From Lingula anatina (lineage: Eukaryota; Brachiopoda; Lingulata; Lingulida; Lingulidae): a stretch of DNA of 51,602 bases. The stretch spans positions 1-51,602 of the forward strand of contig NW_019775969.1 of NCBI RefSeq assembly GCF_001039355.2. The letters run 5' to 3'. Both the position numbers and the translations under genes were made by a program. The notes beneath the pieces were generated by a model that was given only the letters and a program-made list of their open reading frames with translations, was not told the origin of the DNA and did no database searches. Of this stretch, positions 1 to 13,187 are shown piece by piece (positions within the stretch are counted from its first letter, which is position 1; each line of letters starts with the position of its first letter).

Positions 1-9
1 ATTGTCTGA

Positions 10-219
10 ATTTCCTCTTGCTGGATCCATTATTGCCGTGAGCAACGCCAGAAGGACATTTTAAATGCCTTTAAAAGGGAGAGGTTGGTCATTTTTAACC
101 CTGGACGATATATTTTACCTGTGCAGGTCATAGAGGTGGACCTTACACCTGTGTCCCGACTGAAAAGTGAGTTATGTTGGATGCAGTGCAATTTATTGGG
201 AGTCTTACGTGTTATGTAA
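10..219 (+). CDS. possible coding-exon fragment at the left edge, unknown family
   Basis: The frame is open from 10 to a TAA at 217-219 and reads like real protein (it includes KDILNAFKRERLVIFNPGRY around 52-111). A strong donor, AAAA followed by GTGAGT, lies after base 166, so an exon could end there instead of reading through. Possible acceptors are the AG at 41-42 or 125-126. I do not recognise the family and no initiator is present. The reverse strand over 127-166 also has a plausible acceptor and donor, so even the strand is uncertain. AATAAA at 241-246 would suit the end of a plus-strand gene running in from the left and converging on INTU. It could also be a mobile-element remnant. Confidence 0.27.
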   Translation: MSSCWIHYCREQRQKDILNAFKRERLVIFNPGRYILPVQVIEVDLTPVSRLKSELCWMQCNLLGVLRVM

Positions 220-1555
220 TATTCAAAAGGGTTTCTACGTAATAAAATTAAGTGTACTGTAAGACAACATTAATTTTATCTGTAAGTGGTTTCTTATTCA
301 TCATTCCAACAACAGGCAGTGTAAGTAGAAAATGTTTATTCAGTGAAATGGCAAGAATAAATAATAATAATAATACTTTTCTTTAGTTTAAACATATAGT
401 ATATATAAAAATAACATTGATTTGATTTCACGATATTTTTGACTCAAGTGTAAAAGTGGCCCAATCCATATATTAAGACAAGATTAACCATGATTTATGT
501 GATTCTGAAATGATTGGCAATAATTTGTTCCCAGTAATGGTGACATCTTATTCAATGATTTATGGGGTGTCTATGTCAGACAAGGACAGTTACATACTTA
601 TGTTGTAACTGCAAACATGAAAACAAGAAAATCTACTTACAACTAACTGGAGTGAGATTCGTAACAGAAGTTACAATTAACTGGAGTGAGATTCCTACAA
701 AGTTGTGAAAGTGAAATTTTACTGAACAAGTATCGGTTAACAAAATCATAGTAGTCCCCTTCAAGATTTCAGTCATAACAATTACTGTTATGTAACTGAG
801 ACACCAGATTGTTGGTGTATAAAAATCCTGTTAAATAATGACAAATGAAATGACTGAAAGAGGTTTTAAATCCATCACCCACACTCTCCTTCTTACAAAA
901 AAATTGTACTCAGGAAAAAACAGACCTACAATTAAAACAAATACAAAACTCCTGCACTTCTCTTGAAATACTGGTGTACGATGATATGCATAATGACGGA
1001 TGCCGTTTTAAGTACAATTACGGCTCCAGAGTCTACTTTCCAAAGTGTAACAAGACACTTGTGATGGTCCTTGTGACACAGCAGCTGATGGAAGGAATAT
1101 TGCTTTTATGGCAGGTCTCATGGTGTATGAGTGAGTTGGGATTTATAGAACGATATACATAAATATATATGATATACATGAGTATATAAAACCAATGGCC
1201 TACTCTGCTTCCAAATCAAATCTACTTGTGCTAAAGTTTCTTGGTCCCTTTTCATGATCACTATGGCAAGTTGGCAACGATGTTTACATCGCTCTCAAGT
1301 TGTTTGTTCAGGTCTCAACTGATACAGCTCATAGCGCTGTACACATTTTTTTTCTACATTAAACATGAGAAACATCTATTTCCTGTCAAAACAAGATGAC
1401 TGAATTTCTCACATCTGGTCTTGATGGCCGTACTTAGTGTCAACTCTAATCTCCACTCTTTTCTTTTCATAGAATGACAATGTGGGGAATATAAACAGGT
1501 TTTCATGTGATTGGGTTATTTTGCTCAAGAATCCTCTGTTCTCCCCGCAGACAAC
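220..1555. other. intergenic / INTU 3' region without coding exons
   Basis: No conserved coding sequence is seen. The INTU 3' UTR should extend leftward here; the only clear AATAAA on the minus strand is at 332-337, implying a 3' UTR of about 1.2 kb if used. A 24-bp unit differing at one base occurs at 637-660 and 671-694 (34-bp spacing), a small tandem duplication. Confidence 0.5.
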
Positions 1556-4500
1556 CTAAACACACATTCCAAAACTTAACTTGAAAGCCAGTTCTACCAA
1601 ATTTTGTTGTGCTGAATCTTGAAAGCAGACGTAAACTTCTCTGGGGTAAGGATCGAAGAAGAGACGCCTAAAATTTAATAAATAAATAAATTAGACAATT
1701 AAAAAAATTATTTTGACACAGCAAAACGTTAATAAAATTTTAAAACATTAATTTGAAAAAAAGCAGTATTTCAAAAATTTTTTAGTATTTTGGAAAAAAT
1801 AAAACTCTGCAGACACGTACCCGACAACCCAGTATGTTAATGACGGTGCCTCTTTTTTCTTGTCAGTACGACTCTCTGGGGAACACCTGAACAGCACACC
1901 ATGTTCTTTGACATCTATCAAGGAAGTGTCCTCACCCAGACGGCTCTTGATACCCTTGGTTTCTCTCTCCTGAAAGGAAGACAGTACACAGTATAGTCAT
2001 TAATCATAATCACATAGGAATCAGTCCTCAATGTACAGGTGGTTAATAAGTACTAATGATTAATGATGATGGGAACCTTTCATTAAGTTTTAATGTTAAT
2101 GAGAAATACCACAAGAAATTCTTGGCAGCTTCTTAGCACAACAAAAACTGTCACAGTATTGCATACAAATGATAATTATCTTAACCCATCAATTGATAAG
2201 ATGAGATATTAGTGAACCAGTTCATACTTTGATCATGAATTTTTAAACTTGATCAACAGTGTTTCATTTCTTGGGACTGATGATGCTTATTACTGTAAAA
2301 CACTGCGCAGCATCATGTTCCCTCTCCATAAGAGCCATTCCATGGTGACCTCCCCACCCCCCATAAACTTTTTGGCAAATTTCTACTAGTTTAATCAAAC
2401 AGAACTTGGCGCACTAGTGAAAGTACTAATTCTATTTTAATTTTTCATGGAATATGAGAGACGAAAAAGTTATACATTAAGGAAGGGGGAGGGAGATATT
2501 ACACTAAAACTACACAGTGTGTATTGACCTCATTTATATCATGTCAAACCCTATACACCTAACACACCCCAGTCAACTAAAACCCTACCTTCGCCTTGAC
2601 TGCCTTCTCAAAGACCTTCCTGATGATGAGGCAGCATGCGTGGAAGTTCTGTACCAGCTGAGAGTGAAGGGCACTGCCCTCTAGGTCACTGACCTCTGCC
2701 CCAGTGGGGCACACATACACCCCCTCCATGCTGTCCAAGTGCAAGTAGTGGAACAGTGTGTTGTCAAGGCCAGCGGTCATTCTGCAATGGTCAAACCAAA
2801 TTGTCTCTTTAGGATTTGTATCTCATAATGATGATCAGATACTAGCTCAGAGTCTATAATAATCTGATACAATTCTAATTGCAGTAAATCTACCAGGACT
2901 ATTATAACGTTTTTTTGAGTTTTTTGTCATTTTTAGTCCTTATATGTCCCTCAATAAAAAAAAAATTCCTTAAAAGTAAAACAACAAAATATTCAACAGT
3001 GGATCAAGCTGGTATATCTGTAGCTTACTTGACTGAATCCTGTCGAAGGAGGTCCCTCCTCATCCCAGACATGTCATAGGCACCTGGCATGGTTCTGCTC
3101 TTCTTGCCAGTGTTCTGAAACAAAACAATTCTCTTGAAAATAAGACATACAGCTTTACTTACTGCATTACATAGATAGTCAAGGTTTTTCTGCTTAGGCA
3201 TGTTAGCATGTTAGGTGTATTTTTGGTATAATGACTAATGCACATCTTTATATGACTTACAGGGTTTGTCTTTATGCAGTGATTTACAAAACAACACAAA
3301 ACATTGAATCATACTAAAATTCTATAAAACAGCAATTCTTCACATTCTATCACACATTTCCAAATATCTATAAAAATGTTTTTCCTTTTTTTTTTACTTC
3401 ACCTGACCTACCATCCTTAACCAAGAATTTCTATATTTGAAAAGAGAATTTGACACAATGGACATAAACAAAAGCTCAAATTTAGTAAAAGTTACATTTC
3501 TCTAAATCATGAACAGATATAAAATGGTACCTTGAACAGCTGGTTGCTGCCTCCACTGCCCCCAGAGTCCTCAGAACCAGCAGACGGCTTGCGGTCAAAT
3601 GTCCGGTTCATGACAGGGGTGGACCCCTCACTGGTGTCAAATGACTGGGTACTGTCACCATCAGACTCTGAAAGTAAACATCACCACTGTCTCAATACAG
3701 TTACCTACTGATCCAGATAGTCAACATATTCTGCAAGGTGTCACTTTGTTTTAAGACATAACATGAACTTGGTGTCTAGTACAGGGCATTTCTATTAAGA
3801 TGAAACTTCATTTATGATTAAAATAGTAAAAACAAAGCCACTTGGACAAATAACATAGTGAAAAACCAAAATATGTCAAAATTTCACACTAAAAAAAAAA
3901 TTTTTTTGAACTTCATAAACCCTGTCCAATAATTTAAATTATCTAACATCATAATTGCACTGAATGTCTATCAGTATCATTTTTTTTTTTTTTTTGTATC
4001 AGATTCAGCTGGAACATTCACGGTTAGACATTTAAATGAGCATCACTGGTCAATACCTGTTCTTGACCTGTCCAGCAGAGGACTAGGCTTTTTATTCTTC
4101 AGTATGGACTCTGGTCCCTGAGATTTCTTGCTGACTGGGGAAGCACCTAGAGCACAGAGCAGGTCACACAACCCAGGGTTAGTGAAGGAAAAGCACTGCC
4201 ACCAAACACACGATATATATTTGAAGTTTACGCTCCATATGTTCTTCATGTTAGAATAAATAAATAAATATAGAAAAGAGGTACCCTTGACTAGAATTAA
4301 GAGATTATCATAAAAAGCTATCTGTTTTCAGTAAAAAAAAAATAAATTAATAAATCAGTCCTTTGACAGTCTAAACTGTTTGGAAAAAGATCCATAATTT
4401 TAACTGAAAGCTTGAAGAACTTAATATGCTGGAGATAAATATGTTCAGTGTATGATACTGAAAGCTGTGTACTTTTGCTACATAATAAATACCAAAAGCA

Positions 4501-7500
4501 AAATCAAATATGTAAAATATGATGATATATAATGTTATCATTCAATGAACAAAACATAAAACTTGATTGATTAAAAATACTCTAGTTTTTTTTCCCCACA
4601 TTATCTGTTCATCTGCATTAAACAGAGCTATTTATCAGTGTTAAGGTATACAAAAAGACACATGCAATAAGGCCGTAAATTGCAACCTTATGACTTGGAT
4701 GTCAAAACAAGGCCTAGATAGCATGGAAACCACTTTCTTGCACCCAGACAGATTCTGTGGAGACATAACGTTTTGCTGTGCATACAGACAAATAAATTAC
4801 TGAGAAAAATGTCTGTTCATTGAATGATTAAATCATCCCCCCATGTTTGCTTATGAAAAACAGGTTACATCAACCTGCAGTGAGTCATATCTCAGGGGGC
4901 CATGGTAGATTGAGATATGCCACAATGTAGTTTGATACAAACCTGTACCTAATAAGTAAACAAGGGATAACTAGCTGTGGAGCATATACAAGTAAATATA
5001 AGCATAGCTTCCAGAAAAGTATACTACCATTTTGTACAAAAGACCCAAGGGAGAATTAAGAAAACTGACTTCTCATGTGTGATCTGTTTTATGCTCCTCC
5101 TACCTGCTTTAGTGCCTGCTTTGGCATTTTGTTGACTGGAAGCACCTTTATTACCCTGGAGCTGCTGGTCTGCAGTGATCAGGGCGGGGAAAGATGGAGA
5201 GTGAAGTCTGTGGAAGATGAAGAGATGAGAGTATATAGAAAAACCATGTTATGATTAATGATTACATCTTATGATGTATATTCCGTATTCCATGCACTTT
5301 TCTATAAATCCCATTCAACAAAGTTGACTCAATATTTTGACTTGGCTTGAAAAAAACATAAAAGCTGTATGGTTTAATCAGAAAAAAAGGTGCCAAATGA
5401 CCCAAGTTGGGCCACAGCATTGTAACCTCAGTACAAGTAGATCTCATCATCAACACATACAACATGCACTCCAAACCCAGTGTAATGTTCCTATAAGAAA
5501 CTCCATTCTACATTCAATTTTGAACCATAAACTGGTCCAGATGTGTCCTGTATGAGCACACATGTCCCTACCTGGCCTCACACTGTCCAGCCATGTCCAG
5601 TGTCTCCAAGTGGAGCAGAGTGGCCCTGGCCTGGTCAACAAAGAAGGGGTCAGGGGTGGGGTGACCCTCAATCCTGGAAAATTGGGAAGAAAAACTGATA
5701 AGTTTCTTACTAAGAACATTCTTTAGTGTTGAACAGATTGAGATTGACTTTTTTGAAAAACTCCAGGGTGTCATTTTATGCAAATCACTTTAGGATTTCA
5801 GACAATAATCTGGAGACTTTAGGGGAAAATGTACATGCAGAAAATTTTTACCATTCCTCGCTTTCCTGAATAAGAACATGAAGAGAGTAAAGGATGTTAA
5901 TTTTTTAAGTTTTTTCTGAGACTCATGATTTTTTTAAGTTGTGGTCCAGGTGTTTGTAAGGCAAACCATGTTTTATGTAGGTAAAAATTAATATTTTTAC
6001 ACCATAAAGAATTTAAGTAGTGATATCTTACCAGCCAGCACATCCTCCTGCCTCTAGCAACACACATATCAGACTGTGTTTCTGGAACAACAATTACATC
6101 CCTTTATGTATCATTCTGACCACAAAAACCTTTGTTAAATACAAATAAATAATTACAGTGTAGAACAGTTTCAAAAAAAGAATCTTCACAAGTCTATTAT
6201 AAATAATTACAGGGTTTCAACATATGTTTGACATGTTTCAAATATAAAGAAAGAATCAACCTACAGAGCAATCAAGCAATACGCTACTACTAACTGTCAT
6301 CTCGAAAGTAGCACAATTGGTGAACTCACCAGTCCCACCACCAGTAAAAACCACCTTGCATCTGGTTCCGTATAACCTGGAATTAAGGGGTCTGTCTGCT
6401 CATGACAGCGCCGCGTGGGGAACACCTCCTTCCAGACAACCACTTGCCCCACCTGGTGTTCAGATGATAACGCCAGCAGGCAGTAATACTTGGTGTATAG
6501 AGCGATATCCATGAAGTCTTCTTTGTGTAGGTGGTTGGCTATCAAGTAACCCTGAAGTCAATACAAAGACAACTGCATTATTATGCCAGCCCCAGCAGGC
6601 AGAAATACTTGGGTAAACTGTGAATATCCAGGGAGATGTCTTAGACTAAGAATTGATAATCAAGACACCCTTGAGAACGGATAAAAATATCTGTAGGATG
6701 GTTTTACTATTATGAAAAGGGAGTCGATACGAAATTTTGTCTTGTACTGCTCATTCCTAATCTCTTTAATTCATCTATCTTAAATTAGAATATTTTACTG
6801 ATGAATTAACCATTTTTAAAAAGGTAAAACGACAGTAAAGAAGAAGATTGTGGCTGTACTTTGAACTGATGGAAAATATGAATGAAACAGGGGTGAAGGA
6901 ATACTGTCAGTACCTTATAAAACAGACAGGACCCCAAGATGGTGTAACTTCTTCTTCTGTCATAGTAGCTGTCAGACTGAAAAGTTAAAGATGGAAACAT
7001 ACAAAATTTAGAAGAATAAATGTATCGAATAAGGTTGCTTATTCCATGCATTAACATGGGTTCTACCCACCTTAAAACTTTGCATTGCAGGCATAATTTT
7101 AAAGTTTATAATACAATCAATACACATATCTTTATTAGGTTATTATTTTTACTAAAATATTGGTAAACTTATAACTTCTCACCATCTCAGCAAAATCTGC
7201 TGCTTCTAATTCACTAAGGCTGTTGCTTATGTTGACTTTGGGTTCATCTGGCAGGTCCAGCCACCTGACTCCAGGCAAGGTGTCCAGGAAGCCATCTTGT
7301 CCTGTCTCCATACACTTCATACCATGCTGTCTCAGCTCCTCATTTAGTAGAACCCTCTGGAACAGGAGGCTGAAAAAATGGTCCAGCTTTTCTTGGTGCT
7401 CTCTCGGAACAAAAGCACTGAAAATATAATGAGACGAATTATTTGATAAATATGTAAAATATGCAGTAATTTAAAAGAACAAACTTGGAACCATTAATAT

Positions 7501-10500
7501 TTATCTTGGACATTTAATAGATGTAAAGCAGAAGTAGATTTAGGGGTGATTGATGCATTTAAACCTTTACATCATTTTTACAAGAATATTCCCTGTATTA
7601 TCACGTTTAATTCTTAATCTCAATCTTAATCTACAGGGATATTTTATCAATTAAATAAAAACCAGTCTTAAAGTTTTTCTCCTTACCCTCTTAGAGATCC
7701 ATACAGCACCTTCATCATCCTGACAGTGTCATCCACTACATGGTTTAGTTGCTCTGCAGGCACTCTGAAATTGCACTCAACAAAGTTAGTCTAGCATATA
7801 CTTTTATTTTTGAACAGCAGGGTTAACATTATTATTAAAATTACTTTAACATTAACAAAGAAATACTTGTCTTGAAGGTAAGTTATAAAATCATGATACC
7901 AATTTGTCAACCAATATAACTAAACACAGCATTACCTGTTAGCAGGTACCCCTATAATCAAGACTTCTCTGCCTTGTTTGGAGTATCCCACATGGATTAG
8001 CTGGCCTTCAACCAGAAGAGTAGAACTGAAATTTATAATAAATGTGTCGATAAGCAAAATGTAGGCATCTAGTAGTTTTGAGTAATATAATTTAAAATCT
8101 ATTTCATACATACTTTAAATCATTTTGCTTATCTCTAGCTTAGGTATGGCAAACTATTTTTCAAGTTTGACAACCAACCACTTTTTTAGCATTAATACAG
8201 TAATTTCTCCTTGAAACAATAAAGCAAACAATTCTACTTCATTTCAGAGAGAGATAAGCCTTAAGGGATTAATCTGCTTACTTTTTGGCACTGTTATTTG
8301 TGACATCAACCAGCATGTGGCACAGAGTGATGAACAGCCCCCGCACCTGGACCAGTTTGTTATCCTGTCTTGGAAACTGGTACACTATATCCTCCTGAAG
8401 AGTGGCAAGTTTAAATTATAAACAATTAAAATTAGGGATATTTTGTGGATGTATGTGTCATTGTAAACTTATAGCAGAAAATAGCCAGCTTAAGTTATGG
8501 AGAATAAAAATATATTAGATATTCATCTTATCTATAATTTATAGACACATTTATAAACAAAATCCACTCTTTTTTAATAATTTGGCAAGAGATAAATGAA
8601 AGATGAACAGATGGGGGAAGACAACGTTGCTTTAGTGGTTATTTGAGCCAGATGCCTTTACCTTCTCTCTCATGCTGTCAGAGCTGCCCTCTAGTGTTAA
8701 GTACATTGCTATGTGAGGTACATTCTTGAACTGTGGTATATATGCACCCAGTCTCTCCCCACTGACCAGCTTGACCAAGTGGTCAGTTGCATCATTGGTC
8801 TTTCTGGCCAGAGCTGGTCTGGACGGAAAGTCAATGGCCAACTTTTGAAGGGTTAGTTTGACCTGGAAGAAAGGTTGGTTAATATTAAGTATAAAATTAT
8901 TTTCATCAATTCTCCAAGTTTTAAAAGTAAGAAACAAATAGACTTGCTTGCCCATCTCAGTGATAACATATAAAGCTGCAACTATACTCTTTGGTAGGGT
9001 TTGTAATCAAAAACAAATTAAACAATGGCTGAAATGATTTACTTTAAATTTTGTAGTTCATGTAATGTTGACCTTTTTTTTTTAAATAAACTTAACTTAT
9101 TTTTTGTTTCAATATATCAATTAAATTTTATTCTTAACTATAGAACTTCAACAAATACATAACAAACACATATAGTGCTTGAATAAGGCCAAACTTGGGA
9201 GTGTACCTGTAAAAGATAAACTGACCAAACTGCCAGGTAGCATTGATTGTGTAGCTAACTTACCTGTGTTGGTCCCTGTATTGTAGATATCACTGTATCA
9301 ATGGAGTCAAAATCAACATCTAAATCATTGACTTTCATCAGCCAGTCACCTGAAAATAGACAAAAAAAAACAACTTCTTATGTTGTATACATCACCTCAG
9401 CATGTCCACGGTATATACTGTACCTTTAAGTATATTTTATTTACTATATTGGTTATACTTGAAAAGGGTTCTTTCTTTTTTTAACTTACAGAAAATCCGG
9501 TGAAACAGGATCTTATCTTATTAGCTTAAAAGTAATGTTACATAACAGTTGGAATATCATTCTAATATTTTCCTGCAAGAGTAACACAAATCTACTCATG
9601 AATTATTTATTTTACAAAAAGTTAATAAATCAACAAAGTTTAACAATACATACAACAGTTAGCAGGTCTATCCTACCTATCTTAATGTGTCCACACTTAA
9701 TGGCTTCCCCCTCGGGGACCAGCCCCTGCACCATGATCCTGGTATCCCTGACCCCAGGGCCTCCATTCTCCACACCATTCCTCATTGGCTGACTGTCAAA
9801 ACTCCCCGGGATAATCCCAAACACTGTCTCACACAGGGTGGCCCTACGGCCATAGTTGTGTCTCCCTGGCTCCACATTGATGTAAACTTGTCTCCACAGC
9901 CCCTGTCCCACTACAGAGTCCTGGAATGTGACACTTCTAGGGGGAGTGCTGGTGTTATTGGGTTGAACGTTGGCGTGACCATTGAGGTCATCCTTTTTCT
10001 TGAGTCCAATAAAGCCTTTGATTTTCTTTATAGAAGTCTTTTCTTTTTGTTTTGCAGATCCATTTGTTTGTGCTGAATTCACTTCGTGTGAGTTTATACC
10101 TGAAAAACCACAAAAGATTACGCATCTTAATACAAAACTAGTAGTTAAATAATATTTCACCATGAACTGCATACATATTATGTCTTTCAGATCAATTACA
10201 AAATCTTCATTCTGATTCCCATAATATCAAATGTATGCTTAATCTAATCAATAATACAAGTAATGCCTAACATCTTGTAATTCAGCTAATGAAAATTCAA
10301 AACATTTTTTCGAAATTCACCAGTGATTTTGTTTTTAATTTTAATTTTAATCTATCTTAAACTATGTAGCTATTTGGCTAGAGTGGACCAAGACAGTGTT
10401 ACTGGCCTTTTCTCTGGTATTTGAAATACCTCTACCTGTGTTATTGTGACCGTTTATATGAAGAGGCTGATGACTTGTGAACAGTGCCTCTTCTCCCTCA

Positions 10501-11413
10501 GGTGGTTCTACATAGAACAAGTCTCCTTTCTCTCCAACTTTATTTGCCCAGGCTGGCTCAAAACTGCTGTAATATAAAAACATATATCTAAATTGAGCAT
10601 GTTTGTTTACTTGTGTTTACTCTTACTGTTTATAGACAAATGTCCCATATTGTAAGTTTATTTGCCATTAGTTGGCAATAAATTGGTGTAAGAAACATGA
10701 ATTGAACTTTCAAGGAAAATTGCAGCGGATACATCTGTGAGGATAAAGGTACTGATTGGCAGTCACTTTGGTCTAAGAACACTCCAATCTTATATCACCA
10801 CATTGTAATATATCACAGTGTGTTACTTGCCAGATACTTACACTGCTTTCAGAATGCTACAATATTCTTCAACAATACCAAAATCTGCAATCTTGAACCC
10901 ATTTTATAATAATATATGTGTATAATGGGTCCAAGATGCAATCTATAAATCTTTCTGTTACCTTGTTTCTCAACACAAAACACTAAATAGCACTTAATGT
11001 TTAGGATACTGAACAAAGTTCAAATAAACACAATTGAAATAAACCACTGAAGTTACTAAGTCGATTACTGTCGTCTCGATGTGTCTTTTAGTTTTAATGT
11101 TGAACAAATTGCATTCAAAATTAAACGATGCACACGTATTCGCGGCACTGTAAGCAAGTACTTAAATGGGTGATATCATTTTTGTCCAAATGAAAATATG
11201 TGTTTTTGACACATGGTTATTGCTGGCGGTATTACAAAGCCAGACAGACGCACTGATAAAACGAATGGCATTCCAAAACAAGTTGACATACTCAGAAAAA
11301 TCATCATCGGTGTAAGAGGACCAGCTATCTTCCTCATAATCATCGTCGTCCACGATTTCTTCTCCCTCGTCTAACGGGCCATAGTAATCGCGCGGATATG
11401 ACCTAACAGCCAT
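1556..11413 (-). CDS. INTU: INTU, inturned planar cell polarity / ciliogenesis effector (complete, 20 exons)
   Basis: CDS of 928 codons plus stop (human INTU is about 940 aa). Exons in transcript order: 11292-11413, 10436-10566, 9677-10099, 9264-9349, 8662-8862, 8282-8394, 7936-8025, 7687-7764, 7183-7417, 6914-6976, 6330-6551, 6032-6081, 5572-5673, 5104-5207, 4057-4146, 3531-3667, 3029-3114, 2589-2781, 1821-1969, 1556-1667; all are GT-AG and in frame. Residues 1-40 are an acidic D/E-rich tail. A PDZ domain covers about 170-262 ([17 protein letters not shown]). Later INTU blocks include [74 protein letters not shown] and the C-terminal [20 protein letters not shown]. In known systems INTU is a longin-type subunit of CPLANE with FUZ and WDPCP, acts with FUZ on Rab23 and is needed for ciliogenesis and polarity. 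Start: the ATG at 11411-11413 has a strong context (G at -3, G at +4). Confidence 0.95.
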
Positions 11414-11436
11414 TGCATTCAAAGAAGCAATTACAT

Positions 11437-11493
11437 TCAAATGGATTTTACTGTCACTTCAAACTTTGTAAAAAGAGCACCTTCTTCCGCCAT
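11437..11493 (-). promoter_or_regulatory. INTU 5' leader: YY1-like CCGCCATCTTG motif and 18-codon upstream ORF
   Basis: On the minus strand AAGATGGCGG starts an 18-codon ORF (ATG at 11491-11493, TGA at 11437-11439) out of frame with the INTU start at 11413. The same bases form the classic YY1 site (CCGCCATCTTG on plus, about 11487-11497), common at TATA-less transcription starts. Either the site lies in the promoter or, if transcribed, it is an upstream ORF. A second upstream ATG at 11434-11436 is followed at once by TAA. Confidence 0.5.
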
Positions 11494-13156
11494 CTTGTTT
11501 ACATCCGGGCACTTGGTAGTTTAGGTCAAAGCTAGCCGCTAGAGGTCAGTATTTGACAGAATGTTGACACGCCCTCAACAGTAACAAACAAAGCACAAAC
11601 GTACGCACGTTTAGTTCTAAGAAAACGCCTGAACCAGAAAACTATTTTGCTGAACGTGCCAGAAAACATTGAACAAAATATCTCGTGATGGATAAAGGGA
11701 GAGTGTCTATATCTTGGGCCCTTAGTATAATCAGGGAATTATATCGGATATAATTAGATAAACTTACTGCATGGATCGCAGGGAATTAGAAAAATACATT
11801 GTAGCAGGCTACACTAAAAAGTCTAAAAAATCAATCATCAAAATCGCAATCTGTTATGTTTTTAAGAGGGTGCATTTGCGTATGGACGTCCGCCAGTTTT
11901 TTTTTTTTTCTTCTTCTTTTATTATTATTTAAAAGGAAACGCTTCAGTTTTACAACAGAGTGGAAATACACACACACACACACACAAAGAAAAAAAAAAA
12001 AAAGGGAAAAATCTGTCGAATTTTATCATTCCTAAAATCACGATAAATTGAAAAGTAATAAAACAGATTTCTGGAACAGAATTAGGTGGAATAAAATTTG
12101 AGAGACAATTGTAAAGCAGTGTGGTTGATTACGAAGAGTATTTTAAAAGCAAAGGCCTAGTAGTGCTGTCGGGATCAAGAAGAAACATAGGAAAAGGCAT
12201 TAATCTGGAATAATCACACAGGGTAACCATCTTGCAAGCAATTAAACCCATTCATGTGAACTCCACAAATTTTTCCGATTCTATAGTTTTCATGTCTTAT
12301 TCCATCACGCCATGATTTTCAGAGTTCTCATGGGACGGCAGCTTACCTCTAGTATGTGAGCCCTGTCAGTGTTCAACTGTTCATAAACGGCTAGTAGGCC
12401 TACTGATGTAAGAGACGAGCCTCTAGCAGACACCGAAAGTAAATGTGACCTATTGTTAATGACATGTTCAACAATAGCACTATATATTAACTGGTAAGCA
12501 CTGGAATATGCCTTTTAAGTTTAAAATTCAAAACACATGGTGATCTGTTGGGATCGTAAAAACACACTTTAATTCTTTAATTTTAACCAAACAAAGTATG
12601 AATGAAAAATGCAGTCAGGGAAAAAAAGAAAGGGATAGTCAAAGAAAAATGTATTGGAAATCACCACTTTCATTGATCTGTGTACCTTATTCGTCCAAGT
12701 CTAAAGCAATGTCATATATATATATACATACATAAATAACGACTTAAAAATGGACAACAAAACTGACATGACAAATGTTAAAATGAGTGATGCTTGATGA
12801 CAGAAAAGTCATGCATTCAATTACATCAACATCCGTTTTCTTTCAAAACTCCAGGCAAAAATGTTGCGTCAAGCCACAAAAGACGGTACATATACAACGC
12901 TTGATACCACAACTATGTTCAAATCCAGCAGGTCAAAGGGTGGGTTCCCGCTAAACTGATTTTTCAGACAGACCAAATATTTATTCAGAGCTCATACGTG
13001 AACTAAAACATAACCCGGTACCGTTTATTTCAATGCCGTGCTGTTTAGATACTTTGGCTAATGGGCCGGTGTGCAGAGACTTGTTGTTGCCTTTAGATTA
13101 AACAAAGAATATCATATCAAATATACAGGAAAATCAATGTTATGTGAAAGTGAAGT

Positions 13157-13161
<5 letters not shown>

Positions 13162-13187
<26 letters not shown>
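13162..13187. repeat. (CT)n microsatellite
   Basis: A pure CT dinucleotide run of about 13 units in non-coding sequence. Confidence 0.95.

Noticed and set aside
9687-10076. 129-codon plus-strand frame
   Set aside because: Antisense shadow of INTU exon 3 (9677-10099).
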